DNA of 64,000 bases from Massariosphaeria phaeospora (lineage: Eukaryota > Ascomycota > Dothideomycetes > Pleosporales). Numbering within the stretch: the first letter of the stretch is position 1; each line of letters opens with the position of its first letter. The notes under the pieces are model-generated. The model had not been told where the DNA came from. It saw nothing but the letters and a program-made list of their open reading frames with translations, and made no database searches. A program made the translations under genes and the position numbers. The DNA is taken from contig JAADJZ010000003.1 of NCBI GenBank assembly GCA_011032825.1, positions 2,170,001-2,234,000 of the forward strand, read 5' to 3'. Of the stretch, positions 34,085 through 45,557 are shown piece after piece.

Positions 34085-36202
34085 ATGAACAGAAAAGCTC
34101 CTACATTCACCACGCCATTCACAGCAGACCAGGGCCGCATCCAAAGGGATACGAGAGCAAGAAACCGGGTGCCAGCAGAAACCAACGAACCTACCTTACG
34201 CCGCGAGCGCCCAGGTCCAAGAAGGCCTATTCAAGTTGTAAACGAGGTTGGACGTCCGGCCAGCCAAACAGCTAGCATCTCTGCGTATGGGTCTGGTTCC
34301 ACCTCAACGCATGACGACTTGTACGATTCTTACGAAGTAGCCATTGGATACTACGTCGATGAGTCAGCTATATCCCCCAAAACCCGAGCTCACATCTCTA
34401 ATAGTTTCCCACTAATGCCTAACTTCGAAGAGAGCCATAGTCCCGATATCGTCGCCTTCGACATCTCGGATATACGACCAATACAAGAGGACAGAAAGGG
34501 TTCGGACACGACCATTTTCCCCAGCTATCCGTACGAGATCAAGAAAACGGAACCGAAGCAGAAGCAGAAGAAGAAAAAGGGGACCAAGGTGCAGTTGAAT
34601 AAACCGATAACGCCAATCAAAGCTGCACATTTGCCTCCTAAAGACATTAAGAAGACACAAGATAATGGCCATCCAGGATATGATATCGTTGACTTCATCC
34701 GCACGGCCCGCGAGATCTACCACGCTGGCCCCAAGGGCGAGGGCCAGAAACTCTGGAGCGGCGTGCGCAACTTCCGCAAGGAGAATAAGACCAAAAAGCC
34801 GGAAACGCAGCAACAGCAACCACAGAAGCTGGATAACCACCAAAAGACTACTATCAAGCCTGGAATACTAACAGACCGCCCGCTACCACGCTTACCAGCA
34901 GAAGCCGACCGTTTATACGACATCTCACCTGAGAGCAACACCTTTCGTGGGCGCAAAGGCAAAGAGAAGATGAAGGAGTCTCACTCATCGTTCGAGGCCC
35001 CACTAGGAGCCTCGAGGAGTGTTCAGTACGACGCCCAGGACGTGGTGATTGACGCTTCAAAGCCTCTGCCGCCGATTCCTCAACTACAACCTGCTCCCCG
35101 ATCCCGGAACAAGTCACTACCCGCACTGCCTCCTCCTTCTCCACCACCACCACCCGCAGCTACCAAGCGTGCCATCCCACCGCCTTCATCCATATGGTCT
35201 CAAGAACCAGTAAGTAGTATTCCATCTCCTCATTTCCGAGCCAAGATGCACCACTTTCCCGCACTAGACGACCGGCAGAGCGAGCGGCCACGGCGTGCAA
35301 AAGAAGAAGCCGCCAAACGGCCCGGCTTCTTCTCGCGGCTAGGCTCGAAGGTTCCTCATGAAAAGAGAACTACCAGTGCTAGTCACAAGCACATAGCAAC
35401 GAAAGCTAATGAGAAACGCTCGAAGAAACAGGCGAATTTCCGACCCACGATCTCGGGGCCGGGGCCGCTGATGGCTCCGGATGGGCGAACAGCGAACATT
35501 GCGTCTGAGCACGGAGGAGTGGGAGGCCCGGCAGCCGCTGTCCCCTTGCCCATTTACAGGCGTTCTTCGAGAAGTAGAAAAGACGCTCCACAGAGGCCTC
35601 CACGCCCAGCCGTCGGCTTCACATTACCCGCCAGCAAGCCCGAGCCCAAGAAGGAACATTCGCACTACTGGCGGGATCTGGTAAGTCCGCCGTCCGGTAA
35701 GATATTCGGCACCTATTCATCGTCCAAGGACGCCAAAGGTAAGTCGAGGAAGCGGAATGATTCCGACGTGAGCTTCATGTGCCAGGGCCTACCGTCCCCG
35801 AGCCAAGCCCAGGCTCATTCCCCACCACCACCACCTGCACCATCCACGCCATACTACAAACCGCATTACCACCAAGCGCAATCTCAATGGCAGTCTCAAC
35901 CTCAAGTAGCTTTACACCCGAAACGTGCACCGCCATCCGCACCTGCACCTGCACATGTCGTCGCCGGACCCTCGAAACAAGCGGCCCCGAAACGGTACAA
36001 CCAACGCTTTGCGTTCGAAGACGACAATGTAGAGAACGAGGTAGTTCCTCGGCCATTGTTCTCCGGGACATCGAGCTCTAATAACTGGGCGGGGCAGCAG
36101 CAGCAGCAGCACCACGCAAGGAGTGCTTCGCGGGACACGAGGTTCTATCAGCCCTATGATGACGTTTTGCGCGAGTACCACTTGGGATCTGATCGGATCT
36201 GA
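34085..36202 (+). CDS. Hypothetical proline-rich, basic, disordered protein
   Basis: Single open frame of 705 aa from ATG at 34085; the longer frame upstream has no earlier ATG. I do not recognise a domain. Composition is low-complexity: lysine-rich KKTEPKQKQKKKKGTK (about 152-167), a Q/K tract (about 240), proline clusters PPPSPPPPPAATKR (about 347-360) and PPPPPAPSTP (about 580), and a glutamine-histidine run near 670 (GQQQQQHH). Several LPP/PLPPIP peptides resemble SH3-binding sites. A short ordered patch, DIVDFIRTAREIYHAGPKGEGQ (about 198-219), could form an amphipathic helix. Internal GTAAGT strings at 35210, 35680 and 35742 could be introns, but the frame is open through all of them. 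Role unknown; a cytoskeletal or scaffold adaptor is only a guess. Confidence 0.7.
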   Translation: MNRKAPTFTTPFTADQGRIQRDTRARNRVPAETNEPTLRRERPGPRRPIQVVNEVGRPASQTASISAYGSGSTSTHDDLYDSYEVAIGYYVDESAISPKTRAHISNSFPLMPNFEESHSPDIVAFDISDIRPIQEDRKGSDTTIFPSYPYEIKKTEPKQKQKKKKGTKVQLNKPITPIKAAHLPPKDIKKTQDNGHPGYDIVDFIRTAREIYHAGPKGEGQKLWSGVRNFRKENKTKKPETQQQQPQKLDNHQKTTIKPGILTDRPLPRLPAEADRLYDISPESNTFRGRKGKEKMKESHSSFEAPLGASRSVQYDAQDVVIDASKPLPPIPQLQPAPRSRNKSLPALPPPSPPPPPAATKRAIPPPSSIWSQEPVSSIPSPHFRAKMHHFPALDDRQSERPRRAKEEAAKRPGFFSRLGSKVPHEKRTTSASHKHIATKANEKRSKKQANFRPTISGPGPLMAPDGRTANIASEHGGVGGPAAAVPLPIYRRSSRSRKDAPQRPPRPAVGFTLPASKPEPKKEHSHYWRDLVSPPSGKIFGTYSSSKDAKGKSRKRNDSDVSFMCQGLPSPSQAQAHSPPPPPAPSTPYYKPHYHQAQSQWQSQPQVALHPKRAPPSAPAPAHVVAGPSKQAAPKRYNQRFAFEDDNVENEVVPRPLFSGTSSSNNWAGQQQQQHHARSASRDTRFYQPYDDVLREYHLGSDRI

Positions 36203-38980
36203 TCGAATCTACGTTGTAGTAAGAATAGGTAGGTCGATCAGTCAGGGTGAAGCAAGGGCAACGAGGCACCACACGGCACGGAACCCGGGGATGGGGAAGG
36301 TCGGGGGCCGGGCTGTGGCCTTGGATTTTTTGTTCCAGACTGGTCGCACCACATAGACGCAGGTGTTTTCTGCCTTGATGTTTCCGTTTTCCCGGGAGGG
36401 AGGACGGCCGGAGGTGGGTTGCGCATGAACATGGTCTCCCGGCGGAAACATGTCCTTCTTTCTTTATGCTTGTACCCGCATTTTCCTACTCTGCATCATC
36501 TCATTGAAGCGAGCGAGCGTTCCGATTCATTCTCTTTTGCCGGCATTTTCAGCATTTTCAGCACTGCATCGAAATATAGATACCTTTTGATAATGAATTT
36601 TTTCTAATAATAAGAATTGCTCCAAGGCTGTGAACGCATGAGAACAAAGTGAAAGATAGCGCAGTAGCGAGGCTGATAGGCAATATATTTCCGACAAGGG
36701 GGCGGCGTATGCATGTGAGAATGTGAGAAGAGTGAGTGTATGGTGTATGTAAGATGGGGAAGCGATGGCCGGAAGCGGGTTAAATCGTTTCGAAACATTT
36801 TGGGAAACTTCTGCATGGGCGCTGATCGTATGCAGGCGGGAGTCGAGTGAACGGCTGGTCTGGTCTCGGTCTGGAGGAAAGGGAATGAGTGGAATGGGTT
36901 GGCAAAAATAAACATGAGATGACTAGACTACGTACGTGCAACGCAAGGGACGGAGTCGCGTGAGTAGGTAGGTTCGCTGTTGAGGCAGGTACGGCTCCAT
37001 GCTCTCGACGTCTTCCTGAATTGGCGGTACTATCCAAGTCAGGTTGCAAGCGCTTGATGCACACACATATTGCGCAATACAACGGTGGATCATCTCATGG
37101 TCTAAAGGATGTAATCTCTATCCGTTGATCGGGAGGGACGGCCCTTCGGCTGCGGCTTCACTCGCCTCCAGGTTGGCTGTTGGTGAGGGCGGCGTCTGGG
37201 GGGGCAGGCGCGCACTTCAAGAGGGGGAAGGCGCGACAATAATGGTTCACGCCATGGTGGCATGAGGCCGAGGGCCAGATGCAGCAGCGGCGGGAGGATC
37301 TGGCCAGCACACCATCTTGCACGGCGGTGGTTGATGTCGATACGGATGGTAGTCTAGAGGTCCAAAAGGATGGGCGATGCGAGCAGAAGCCCCAAAATAG
37401 CCGTGCGAGAGGACGGGCGGAAACGGATTAGGCCCGATGGAGCTAGACCGGAGTGAACGGCCGTTAATTGGTGCGTGAACGGTCGGACGTGCCTGCAGCA
37501 GTGCAGCGGTCGGCACACGTCGTTTTGCACAGCGCTTGGCGGGCTGGAGGTCGGACGCATCTGCCATCCTTCGCGACAGGATTCCACAGGCTTGCACGCA
37601 TCTGTCATCCTTTACCGTGTACACCAGAATGCCACGGCCAGGCCCGCGCTGACATGCGCAAGAACGAGATGGATCCAATCTATGCCCGCTGACGCAGGAT
37701 TGCGCGGGCGGAGGGCGACTTTATGTGACGGCCCAACGCGGTCGTCCGACCGTCGCTGCCGCCCGCTGCGACGTTGCGGCGGCACGGCACCACGGACGAC
37801 TCGAGGGGCGACGGCCGCCGAAGCCAAAGCAAAGAAACGGACTCGAGCGCATCGCAGATTCGCAATGCATTCCAGGCAGCGGGCGGTGCCAATTGGCGGG
37901 GGAGACGGTCGCTGGATTCAATGCATCCGCCCGCCAGCGCTTCATGCCGAGCGTGCGAGCTTGTTTCGTTTAGTGTGCTACAGGGCGCGTGCCCTATCAG
38001 CACCGCGCGCCGGGATGCGGGCGCTGGCGGGGCGCGGGCAGCCACCAGCCAGCGCGAAGAGGCGCGCGGCGATTGGCCGTCCGTTGCCCGCCGGCCTGGC
38101 CCCCTCGACGCCCCCCCAGCGCCCGCAGCCTGGCCAGCTGCCCTCCTCTGCCTCCGAGAGGCACGAGGCGCTGCGAGAGCAACATGGCAGCAATCTCGCT
38201 GCTGTCCTCTGCGCGCTCGACAAGGCCGCGAGGCGCAGAGCGACACGTACGACCGCTTCTCCCTCCGTGGCCAGCAGGACCGCCCTCCGCAAGGCTCTCG
38301 ACACCGCACTGCCAGCAGCAGCAGCCGATTGCACGCTGACTCCACCACCCAGCCTCGCAGCATCAGCAGGCCCGTAAGCAGCAGCAGCAGCAGCAGCAGA
38401 AGCAGCAGAAGCAGCAGCCGTAGCGAGCCCTCCCCTCCCGAGACCCCAGCTTCTGCTGCACCACCGCTCCCGGCCTGGAAGCGCACATCTTTGCAATTGT
38501 TTATTGCTTTCTCCCGGGCGTCTATTTCTGCGCGACCACCCACTCCCCGCCGTCCTCGAGCGCCATCGCGACCTGCTCGTCTCCCCCGCCAGCCTATCAG
38601 CGGCCCTTCTGCCCTCGTGCAGCAGCCTCCATTGGCGCCATACCTCTCGTCCTGGTGAGTACCCGCCAGCTCTTATCCCGATGCTCCCCACCTCTCCCGT
38701 GTCCAATACCACGAGTCCCGCCCCTCGAAGCGCCCACCGAGACAAAAGGCCAGCGCTTCGCCCTCCCTTCTGCTTCTTCTCTCTTCTCTTGCCAGCAGGT
38801 CTCTTATTGTAATACTCGTGTGCGTCTTTGACTCTTGTCTCTCTTACCCAAGCACTTCATTGTGTGTTGCGACTTGTTCTAGCTGGCCTGGCTCCAAGTT
38901 GCTCTTCTTCCATAGACATTTCTACCCGCCGTCTCACTCTCCCCCCAATACATGACACCCTCACGTCCTCAGCTCCTTCT
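36203..38980. other. 2.8-kb intergenic region with GC-rich half
   Basis: Positions 36203-37450 hold no gene. From about 37470 to 38660 the sequence is very GC-rich and open in four to five frames at once on both strands (up to about 300 codons), giving arginine/alanine/proline-rich products without motifs. This fits composition bias in a long promoter or 5' leader better than a gene. The last 300 bp are pyrimidine-rich, as in leaders of active genes. Confidence 0.45.
38377..38418. repeat. (CAG)n trinucleotide microsatellite
   Basis: About 14 AGC/CAG units with two AGA interruptions lie in the GC-rich region upstream of the MARVEL-like gene. Confidence 0.9.
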
Positions 38981-40620
38981 ATGAACCTGGACTTGTCTAG
39001 AATGGCTACCAACGATAAGAAGACTACTACAGTGACCATCGAAAAACGAACTTCCAGAGACTCGCTCGCACCATCATTCAGGTCACCTCGCACCGCACGC
39101 TTCGCCGAAGCAACTTCCGTATACTCGCCCATCGAAGCAAAATCACCCTTCGCCGACCCTCCTACGAACCACTACCGCCCGCAAGCCCAAGTGTCCGACG
39201 TCGGCTTCGGCTACGTCCAAGGCGTCGAGATGGAGGAAACCGACAGGAAGTACTTGCCTCCGCCTACTCCAAAGACTCCCCTGAGGAGCGCTATGAAGTC
39301 GCCTGGCGCTCCACCGCGGACGCCCGGGCAGGAGACCATGATCCTCAGTCCCACCTTCCACGAGGAGGCCAAATTGGAGAAGCAGGAGGCTATGACCGAC
39401 AAGGAACAGGCCAAAGATTTGGTATGTCAACCCCGAATGTCTTCATCTGAGTGCGAAACTAACAGCGAGTAGAAAGTGAAGGTCAGAGTACGCATAGCCA
39501 AGATCTTTCTGCGCGGCATCAACTTTGCCTGCAGTTTGATCGTACTCTCTATGCTCGCAACTGTCTTCGCCATCTTCAACGCTACCAAAACACTCGCTCC
39601 AAGGAACAATCTACCAGCGTGGGCTGCCAATACTAGGATCTGGCCGCAGGTCACGCTTCTCGTCATCGCCTGTATCTCGTTATTCATGTCCATCTTCGTG
39701 CTCATCGCATACTCAAGAGGAGGACATAACAGAGCAGAGAAGGTGGCAGCGTATTACACCGTCTTCGCCGTCGGCTTCTTCATCTTCAGTATCGTCATGT
39801 GGGCTGTAGGAGCCGCAGTTTTCAACCAGAGCAAATCTCAAGGCAAAGGCAAAGATATGTGGGGCTGGTCTTGCGTCGACAACAGGCGGAAAAACCTCTT
39901 CGAGAACGATGTTTCCTATGCACTCGTCTGCCGTCTTCAGGTAAGCAGATGCCTTTACTCGATTTGTGAACCACCATCTAACGAAGTACACAGAACTGGG
40001 CTCTTGTATGCTGCATCATCGAAGTGGTGATCGAAACGCTATGCATCATCATCTACGGAATTGTCTTCTTCCGCTTCTGGTCTAAGAGGAAGCTCAGGAA
40101 GTCCATGGCCGCCCGCGACAAGGCCCGCTCCGACCTCTACCTTGCCCAATTACGTTCGCAGTCCGCACCAAACACCCCAGGCTTTGGCCCCATGTCTCCT
40201 CGCTCTGGCGGCTGGCGCCCACCACCAGGCCATCCCAACTATGTCGATCCACTCTCTGCAGCTGAGAACGGTGAGAGCGGCAGTACACAATATGCCCGCG
40301 AGATCGCTCAGCCTCAGCCATTCTCCCTTAAAGCGCCCCCGATCAAAATCCAAGGCGCGACACCCAAGCTTGAGCAGGACGGCTTCGATGCTCCTGCGCG
40401 AAGTGGGACAACATCACCTCCACTGCCACCCGCCTCCCCAGGCTACCAAGTTAGGGCACACGACCACGTAGCCGCAGCACCTGGTGAGCAGCAGTACGCC
40501 GCTGTTCCTGTTCCAGGCGCATACGCACCGCTTGCGTCCCCCGCATATCCTCCACAGCCAACACCGACGGCCCCAGGCTTCGACTTCGGGCCGAACGTGA
40601 CCGAGACGAGGTATTCATAA
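38981..40620 (+). CDS. Four-TM MARVEL-like membrane protein with disordered tails
   Basis: Exons 38981-39421, 39473-39940 and 39994-40620 give 511 aa. The N-terminal 147 residues are cytosolic and disordered (TTTVTIEKRTSRDS, PPTPKTPLRSAMKSPG). Four hydrophobic helices follow: about 157-182 (SLIVLSMLATVFAIF), 202-226 (TLLVIACISLFMSIFVLIA), 239-264 (YTVFAVGFFIFSIVMWAVG) and 304-330 (CCIIEVVIETLCIIIYGIVFF). This is a MARVEL-type layout. The tail is proline/serine-rich (PPLPPASPGY). Fungal proteins with this layout include ones annotated as hyphal anastomosis (HAM-8-like), but I cannot confirm that here. A second in-frame ATG at 39002 could be the true start. Confidence 0.8.
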
Positions 40621-43079
40621 AGCAAAAGCGAGTGTTTCCATTTATCAGCGGCATAGCGTCTTCGTTTCTCTCCTTATCTGGGGATCTGGTCTGGGTCATG
40701 AGCACATGGCTAAGCAATGTTTCCTGGGTATCTCTGTACATTTTCCCCGATACCATTACGATGTGGGCTGGCTTAGGCCGCATACTTTTCCTTGTTGTCA
40801 CCCGGTCTAACCGACTGTCGAATCTCTCGCTTATATATAATTCTCTCCTCGGAGGTGGTGCGGTGTGGGAAACAGGATTTCCTTGTACTTGTTTGATACC
40901 TTTTTTGATGACAGATGGACGGAATGGATGCATGGATTGCCCCTCTCCGTAGGGGAGATACCCACGCTTTTCGCAACTTGGACAGTCATTCATCGCTCAC
41001 AAGACGAGGAAGTGGGAGGAGTCGCAGAACCAATGAAAAACAAAAAGATCATTATCAAAACCACCATGTGCCCTGTCCTTTGTCTATCAAATACACGAAT
41101 ACTTGACCTACTTTGCTGTCTAACACCCTGAGGAGTTCTTCCCCTGATGCCGCCGCTCCAGCGTCTCCTCCCATTCCCAAATTCTCGCTCCCAAACGCTA
41201 TCCATCTGCACCATGCATGATTGCGAAAGCAAAGGACGTATCGCCCCGATCGGTCGGTCGGTCGGTACCTACTAACCTTTACTGGGTCCAGGGCGAGTCG
41301 CCCGAGCTAGGGGATTTGTATGCATGCGTGCGTGTTTAGGCGCTCGGGAAGACTTGGTGCGGGAAGGGGGAAAGGAAAAGCATGGCAGTATGACGAGCCA
41401 CGGCGCGAAGGGAAATAGCAGGGCATGGCATGACATAAACTGGTGGGTACGAGGGTGTGAATGGTGTAACGGTGGTGTCGGGTATGGTGTGAGTGAGGGG
41501 GAGTTGGGTTGCATGCATCTATGTATGGTCTTTTGAGTCGGTAGTACATAACGTTACGAGATATGTGCGGAAAATGGATAGATTGGACTAGCAAAGCAAA
41601 GCAAGGAAGGAAGCGACGTTGTGAAGATCTGAATTGGCTGTCTCTGTCTCTGCCTCTGCCTCTGCATCTGTCTACTATCCCATTCCATCTTCCAAGTAGA
41701 ATTTTAACAAAACACAGCACTACAGCCGCCTCCCTCCTCCCTCCCTATGCCGATGCCGATGCCGCCACGACCAAATACCAGCCATCCATCCCTTCGCAAG
41801 AAAGGGCGTGACGTGGACATAACCTCAAGCAAGACAAACGGAGATCTGTACGTATCTTCGCCTCTTCCTTGTATGCTACCGCTACCGCCCGCCGCAGCCC
41901 ATAAGCGCGATGGTACGGCACAGCGCAGCACAGCACAGCATAGCGAACTTTGACCATTTAGAACCTGCCTGTGTATGGCACAGCTGGTGAGCCTCAAGGT
42001 GGCGAGAGAGACAGAGAAGTGGGGATGGTGGGGTAAGCTCTGGGTTCATTTGAGGCTACATGTGACTCTATTCGGTATGTGCCATGTGGTAGGTATTTAT
42101 CCATGTCTTCCCATGTATTCCCAGATTTCCAGACGTTGGAACTCAACCAAACGGTCCAGGCTCGGAACCGTTTTACAAGTCACCAAGGACTAACGACGTG
42201 AGATGCGCACCCGCTGAGTAAAGGTGCCACGTCATCTCTGATGGTAAGAGACCACGGATTCAGACATCCATAAGATATTTGGAATTAAGGTATTTGCTCC
42301 GCGGCAGCCTTGGAAGCATCCACGGCGGTAAGACGCCGCGTCATCCTGGCATGTTAATGCGGCCGGCTGGGTGGCCAGCGGTAACAGCCATAGCGCCTAG
42401 GGAGAGTCGGTCTTTGGTCTCGGATCGTAATGACCGCTATTGATGGAAGCATGCAACCGCAACCTAAACATACGGCGCAAAGGAGAGATGGAGGTGTAAA
42501 CACACATACCAGATACAGAGATTGAAGGATGGTGTAGCTAAGCATGGTTTCCCAATTGTAGCGAACTAGAAACGGAGGAGTAGACATGCTGACAGTAGGA
42601 GTTCATGCAGGTGCAATGCTCATAAAATCGTCCGAGGGCGAAGTAGTGGGGCGTTGTTGAAACGGTTCCCAAGCTGACCGACGCTCAATGCAAGTCGAAA
42701 ATAGTATGCTTACTTACACAATCAAGGCCTCCAATGCCCGAAGCAAAAGGATGTACCTATAGATGGCGATGCACGCAAGTAAGTATATCAAGGCATCGCA
42801 GTCGATACCACAAATTCACAAGCATCGATGGGAATAGAGATGATCACCAATGGTTAAGCGGAACATTCACCCAAGTGAAGCCTCCATTGTACTGTGATCA
42901 AAGACGCTCGCTCTTTCGAGCGAGGTCAGCTCCATTGATAGGCCGCAAGCTTGATGCTTGCTGTATCTTGTTAATTACAGACCGGGACTCCGCGAGACCT
43001 AACCTCCGAGGACCCAGAGACCCAATGCTGACTCGTCTGACTCTTCGTCTTTGCTTTTCACCCATCGACATTGATACGC
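40621..43079. other. 2.5-kb intergenic region without recognised genes
   Basis: It holds the 3' ends of the converging MARVEL-like gene and RPL11. Simple repeats occur: (CGGT)4 at 41251-41266 and (TCTCTG/CCTCTG)n at about 41638-41672. Short frames on both strands lack support. No tRNA-like B box or snRNA was recognised. Confidence 0.45.
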
Positions 43080-43762
43080 TTATCGGACAATGCCCTCGAA
43101 TCGGTTCTTGTACCATTTGATGGTCTCGACTTGGTTGACACGGTGGGAAGCTCCGATCTTGCTCTGGCATCGCCTGCGCTTGGCAACACGCTCGCCGGGG
43201 CGGGTCATGCAGACGTAGAAATCCATGCCGTAGATACTACGTACGGTCAGCTATATCACTCAACAAATGGCATTGTTACAGACGACTTACCCAATGCTAG
43301 GGTCGTACTTGATGCCCAAGTCGATGTGTTCGCTGATACCGAAACCGAAGTTGCCTGACTCGCTGAAGTTGCGCTTGCGCAGTTCGTACTCCTTGACCTT
43401 GAGGCCGCGCTCGAGGATCTCCTCAGCCTTGGGGCCGCGGATGGTAACGTGAACGGCGATCCTAACAACCCATGTTAACCCTCTACTTCTCGCCTGTCCT
43501 TGTCGGGGTCGTACTTTTCGTTCCTCCTGATACCGAAGGTACGGACAGTGTATCGGGCCTTGCTGTAGACAGGAGTCTGACCGCTCAGCTGCTCGAGCAC
43601 CTTGGCCGCTCGGGTCAAACGATCACCAGACTCGCCGACCGAGATGTTGAGGACGAGCTTCTGGATGCGCAGCTCCCGCATGGGGTTGGAGGCTTTTGAC
43701 TCGGCCTGCAAGAATACCAATTAGCGCATTGCGATCGAGAACAGAGTGTAGGTACATACCAT
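43080..43762 (-). CDS. RPL11: 60S ribosomal protein L11 (uL5)
   Basis: Exons 43762-43760 (the ATG alone), 43705-43515, 43461-43291 and 43236-43080 give 173 aa. uL5 binds 5S rRNA and contacts the P-site tRNA. The sequence is essentially diagnostic: [60 protein letters not shown], [20 protein letters not shown] and [20 protein letters not shown]. The first intron begins directly after the start codon (ATG|GTATGT, 43759-43706), as often found in ribosomal protein genes. It shares a 264-bp divergent promoter with SmB. Confidence 0.97.
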
Positions 43763-44026
43763 TGTAGGTGCTGTGGACGGGGTTAGTAGCGGAGGTGGAT
43801 GGTCGGAGTGTCGCTGAGGTTATAACGATAAAATCGTGCGTGTGGTGGGCTCGGTGCCAAGAGTTCGGCTAAACGCACGGACCTGGAATAACATATCTAT
43901 CTAGCTGCGCGACCTCGACAGCTCCACTGCCTCTCCCCGCTACAACCTGCCCGCAGCCAGCATCTTCTTACGAGACCGTTCTATTCCTTGAACAATCAAG
44001 TCGTCTTCGGACGCACTTCACCCAGC
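43763..44026. promoter_or_regulatory. 264-bp bidirectional promoter of RPL11 (-) and SmB (+)
   Basis: This compact gap lies between two outward start codons. Pyrimidine-rich leaders are visible on the SmB side (CTCTCCCCGC). No TATA box was seen, as expected for housekeeping promoters. Confidence 0.6.
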
Positions 44027-44984
44027 ATGTCTGCAGCTACAAATAGGCAGGGGAAGATGGTAAGTGGATCTGCCTAGCAACACCCAGTCGTCCTTGGCCT
44101 AAGAGAAGACCTGTGCATAGAACTGACTGGCGTTTCTCCGCAATGTAGCAAAACCTTGTAAGCGCTCCTTACCCTCGCACTCGTGGTGTCGCACGACTCA
44201 CCTGCTCCAGATCAACTATCGCATGAAAGTTACCCTCCAGGATGGAAGGCAGATGGTCGGGCAGATGCTGGCATTCGACAAGGTACGCGAACTGTGATAG
44301 TATTGTAGCTGTGAGCTGACTCTGCCAAACAGCATATGAATGTCGTCCTCGCTGACACGGAGGAGTTCCGCCGAACTCGTCGACGAACTGGAAAAGCAGC
44401 GCCTGGCGCAACGCAGGTGGTCACGGAGTCTGAAGAGCGACGCGCGATCGGACTTACAATTCTCCGTGGCGCCAACGTTATCTCTCTTTCAGTTGACGGT
44501 CCTCCACCATCCGACCCTGCCGCGCGACTTGGAGGAACGGCGTCTGCTGGACCAGCCGTAGCAGTGGCGTCTGGACCTGGCGTGTCTCGACCCATTGGGC
44601 GCGGCCTTCCAGTTGGACTGACGGGACCCACCCCGGGCGTTGGAGGCCCAGGTCCGGGTTTCGGGAACTTTCCACCACCAGGTGCCTTTGGAGGTCCTCC
44701 GGGAGGCTTTGTACCTCCGCCTTTCGGAGCAGGCCGTGGCGGACCACCTGGAGGCCCTCGTAAGTACCCCTCGCAATTCTCAAACTAAGATTCAACTAAC
44801 CTTCATTAGCTGGATTTGTGTCTGGTCCACCAGGTATGCCGATTATATTCCCACAGATCATGTAAACTGATGCTAACCCTGTGCAGGCGGCTTCCCAGGA
44901 GGACCGCCACCGTTTGGAGGCCCACCTGGTGGCCCGCCTGGGTTCGGCGGACGCGGTGGTCCCGGCTATGGTGGAGGTCGATAA
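44027..44984 (+). CDS. SMB1: Small nuclear ribonucleoprotein Sm-B/B' with a 9-nt microexon
   Basis: Exons 44027-44059, 44149-44157 (9 nt, QNL), 44211-44282, 44333-44759, 44810-44833 and 44887-44984 give 220 aa. SmB is part of the heptameric Sm ring on spliceosomal snRNAs. The Sm1 motif is INYRMKVTLQDGRQMVGQMLAFDKHMNVVLAD and Sm2 is IGLTILRGANVISLSVDGPP. The microexon is needed to rebuild the conserved KMQNLINYRM segment. The tail is proline/glycine-rich (PPPGAFGGPPGGF, then GFGGRGGPGYGGGR), with likely methylarginine RG sites. All five splices keep phase. The tail exons are also very short (24 nt). Confidence 0.95.
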
Positions 44985-45557
44985 GTGATCTACCTATATG
45001 AAATAAGGTAAGCGAATAACTTGATATATCGTTGCATCTATGGACTGAGACATATGAAATTGAAGGTTGGAGATTTATGGTCGATGGAGCAATTACCTGG
45101 AAACTGGCGTGAGGACAGTATACGAGGTTATACATGGACACAACCGCTGGCCAGCTCGACTCGCTAAGAAGGGCTACTCGAACTGGAAAGAAAGAGTGGA
45201 AGGAAATACCAAAATGGAGGTCTAGCTAAGTCTGCCTCGTTCAGTAGAACTGGTACCCGACTGTACAATACCCCCAATTCCCCAGGATATGTAGAGCTTC
45301 TCTTGCTGCGAACCTTTATGCGACTGCTTAGGTAGACTCCAAGTACTATGCACATCATGCGTGCTAAAGGTTCATCGGTATCCAGTTTTCGTGCACGTGA
45401 CCATCTTCCAGCCTTGGAAGTTCCGAAAAGCGGCTCCATGATGACCGGGCGGGCTCCCGAGATCCAGCTCCGAACTCACCACCAAAACACCACTCTCTAC
45501 CACGGACCCAGTCCAGCACAGCCTTGCCTCTCCACTCTTCACGCGCCTGTCTCCAAA
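44985..45557. other. Intergenic region SmB to MPC1
   Basis: This 573-bp gap holds the SmB 3' UTR and MPC1 promoter. An upstream in-frame ATG at 45348 precedes MPC1 but is not conserved-looking. Nothing else was seen. Confidence 0.45.

Noticed and set aside
35210..35750. GTAAGT strings as intron donors in the disordered-protein gene
   Set aside because: The frame is open across all of them and no matching branch and acceptor set is required; left as possible but unproven.
37475..38658. Long plus-strand frames (about 300 codons each in two frames) upstream of the MARVEL-like gene
   Set aside because: Both strands are open in several frames at once, products are R/A/P-rich with no motif, and GC content explains it.
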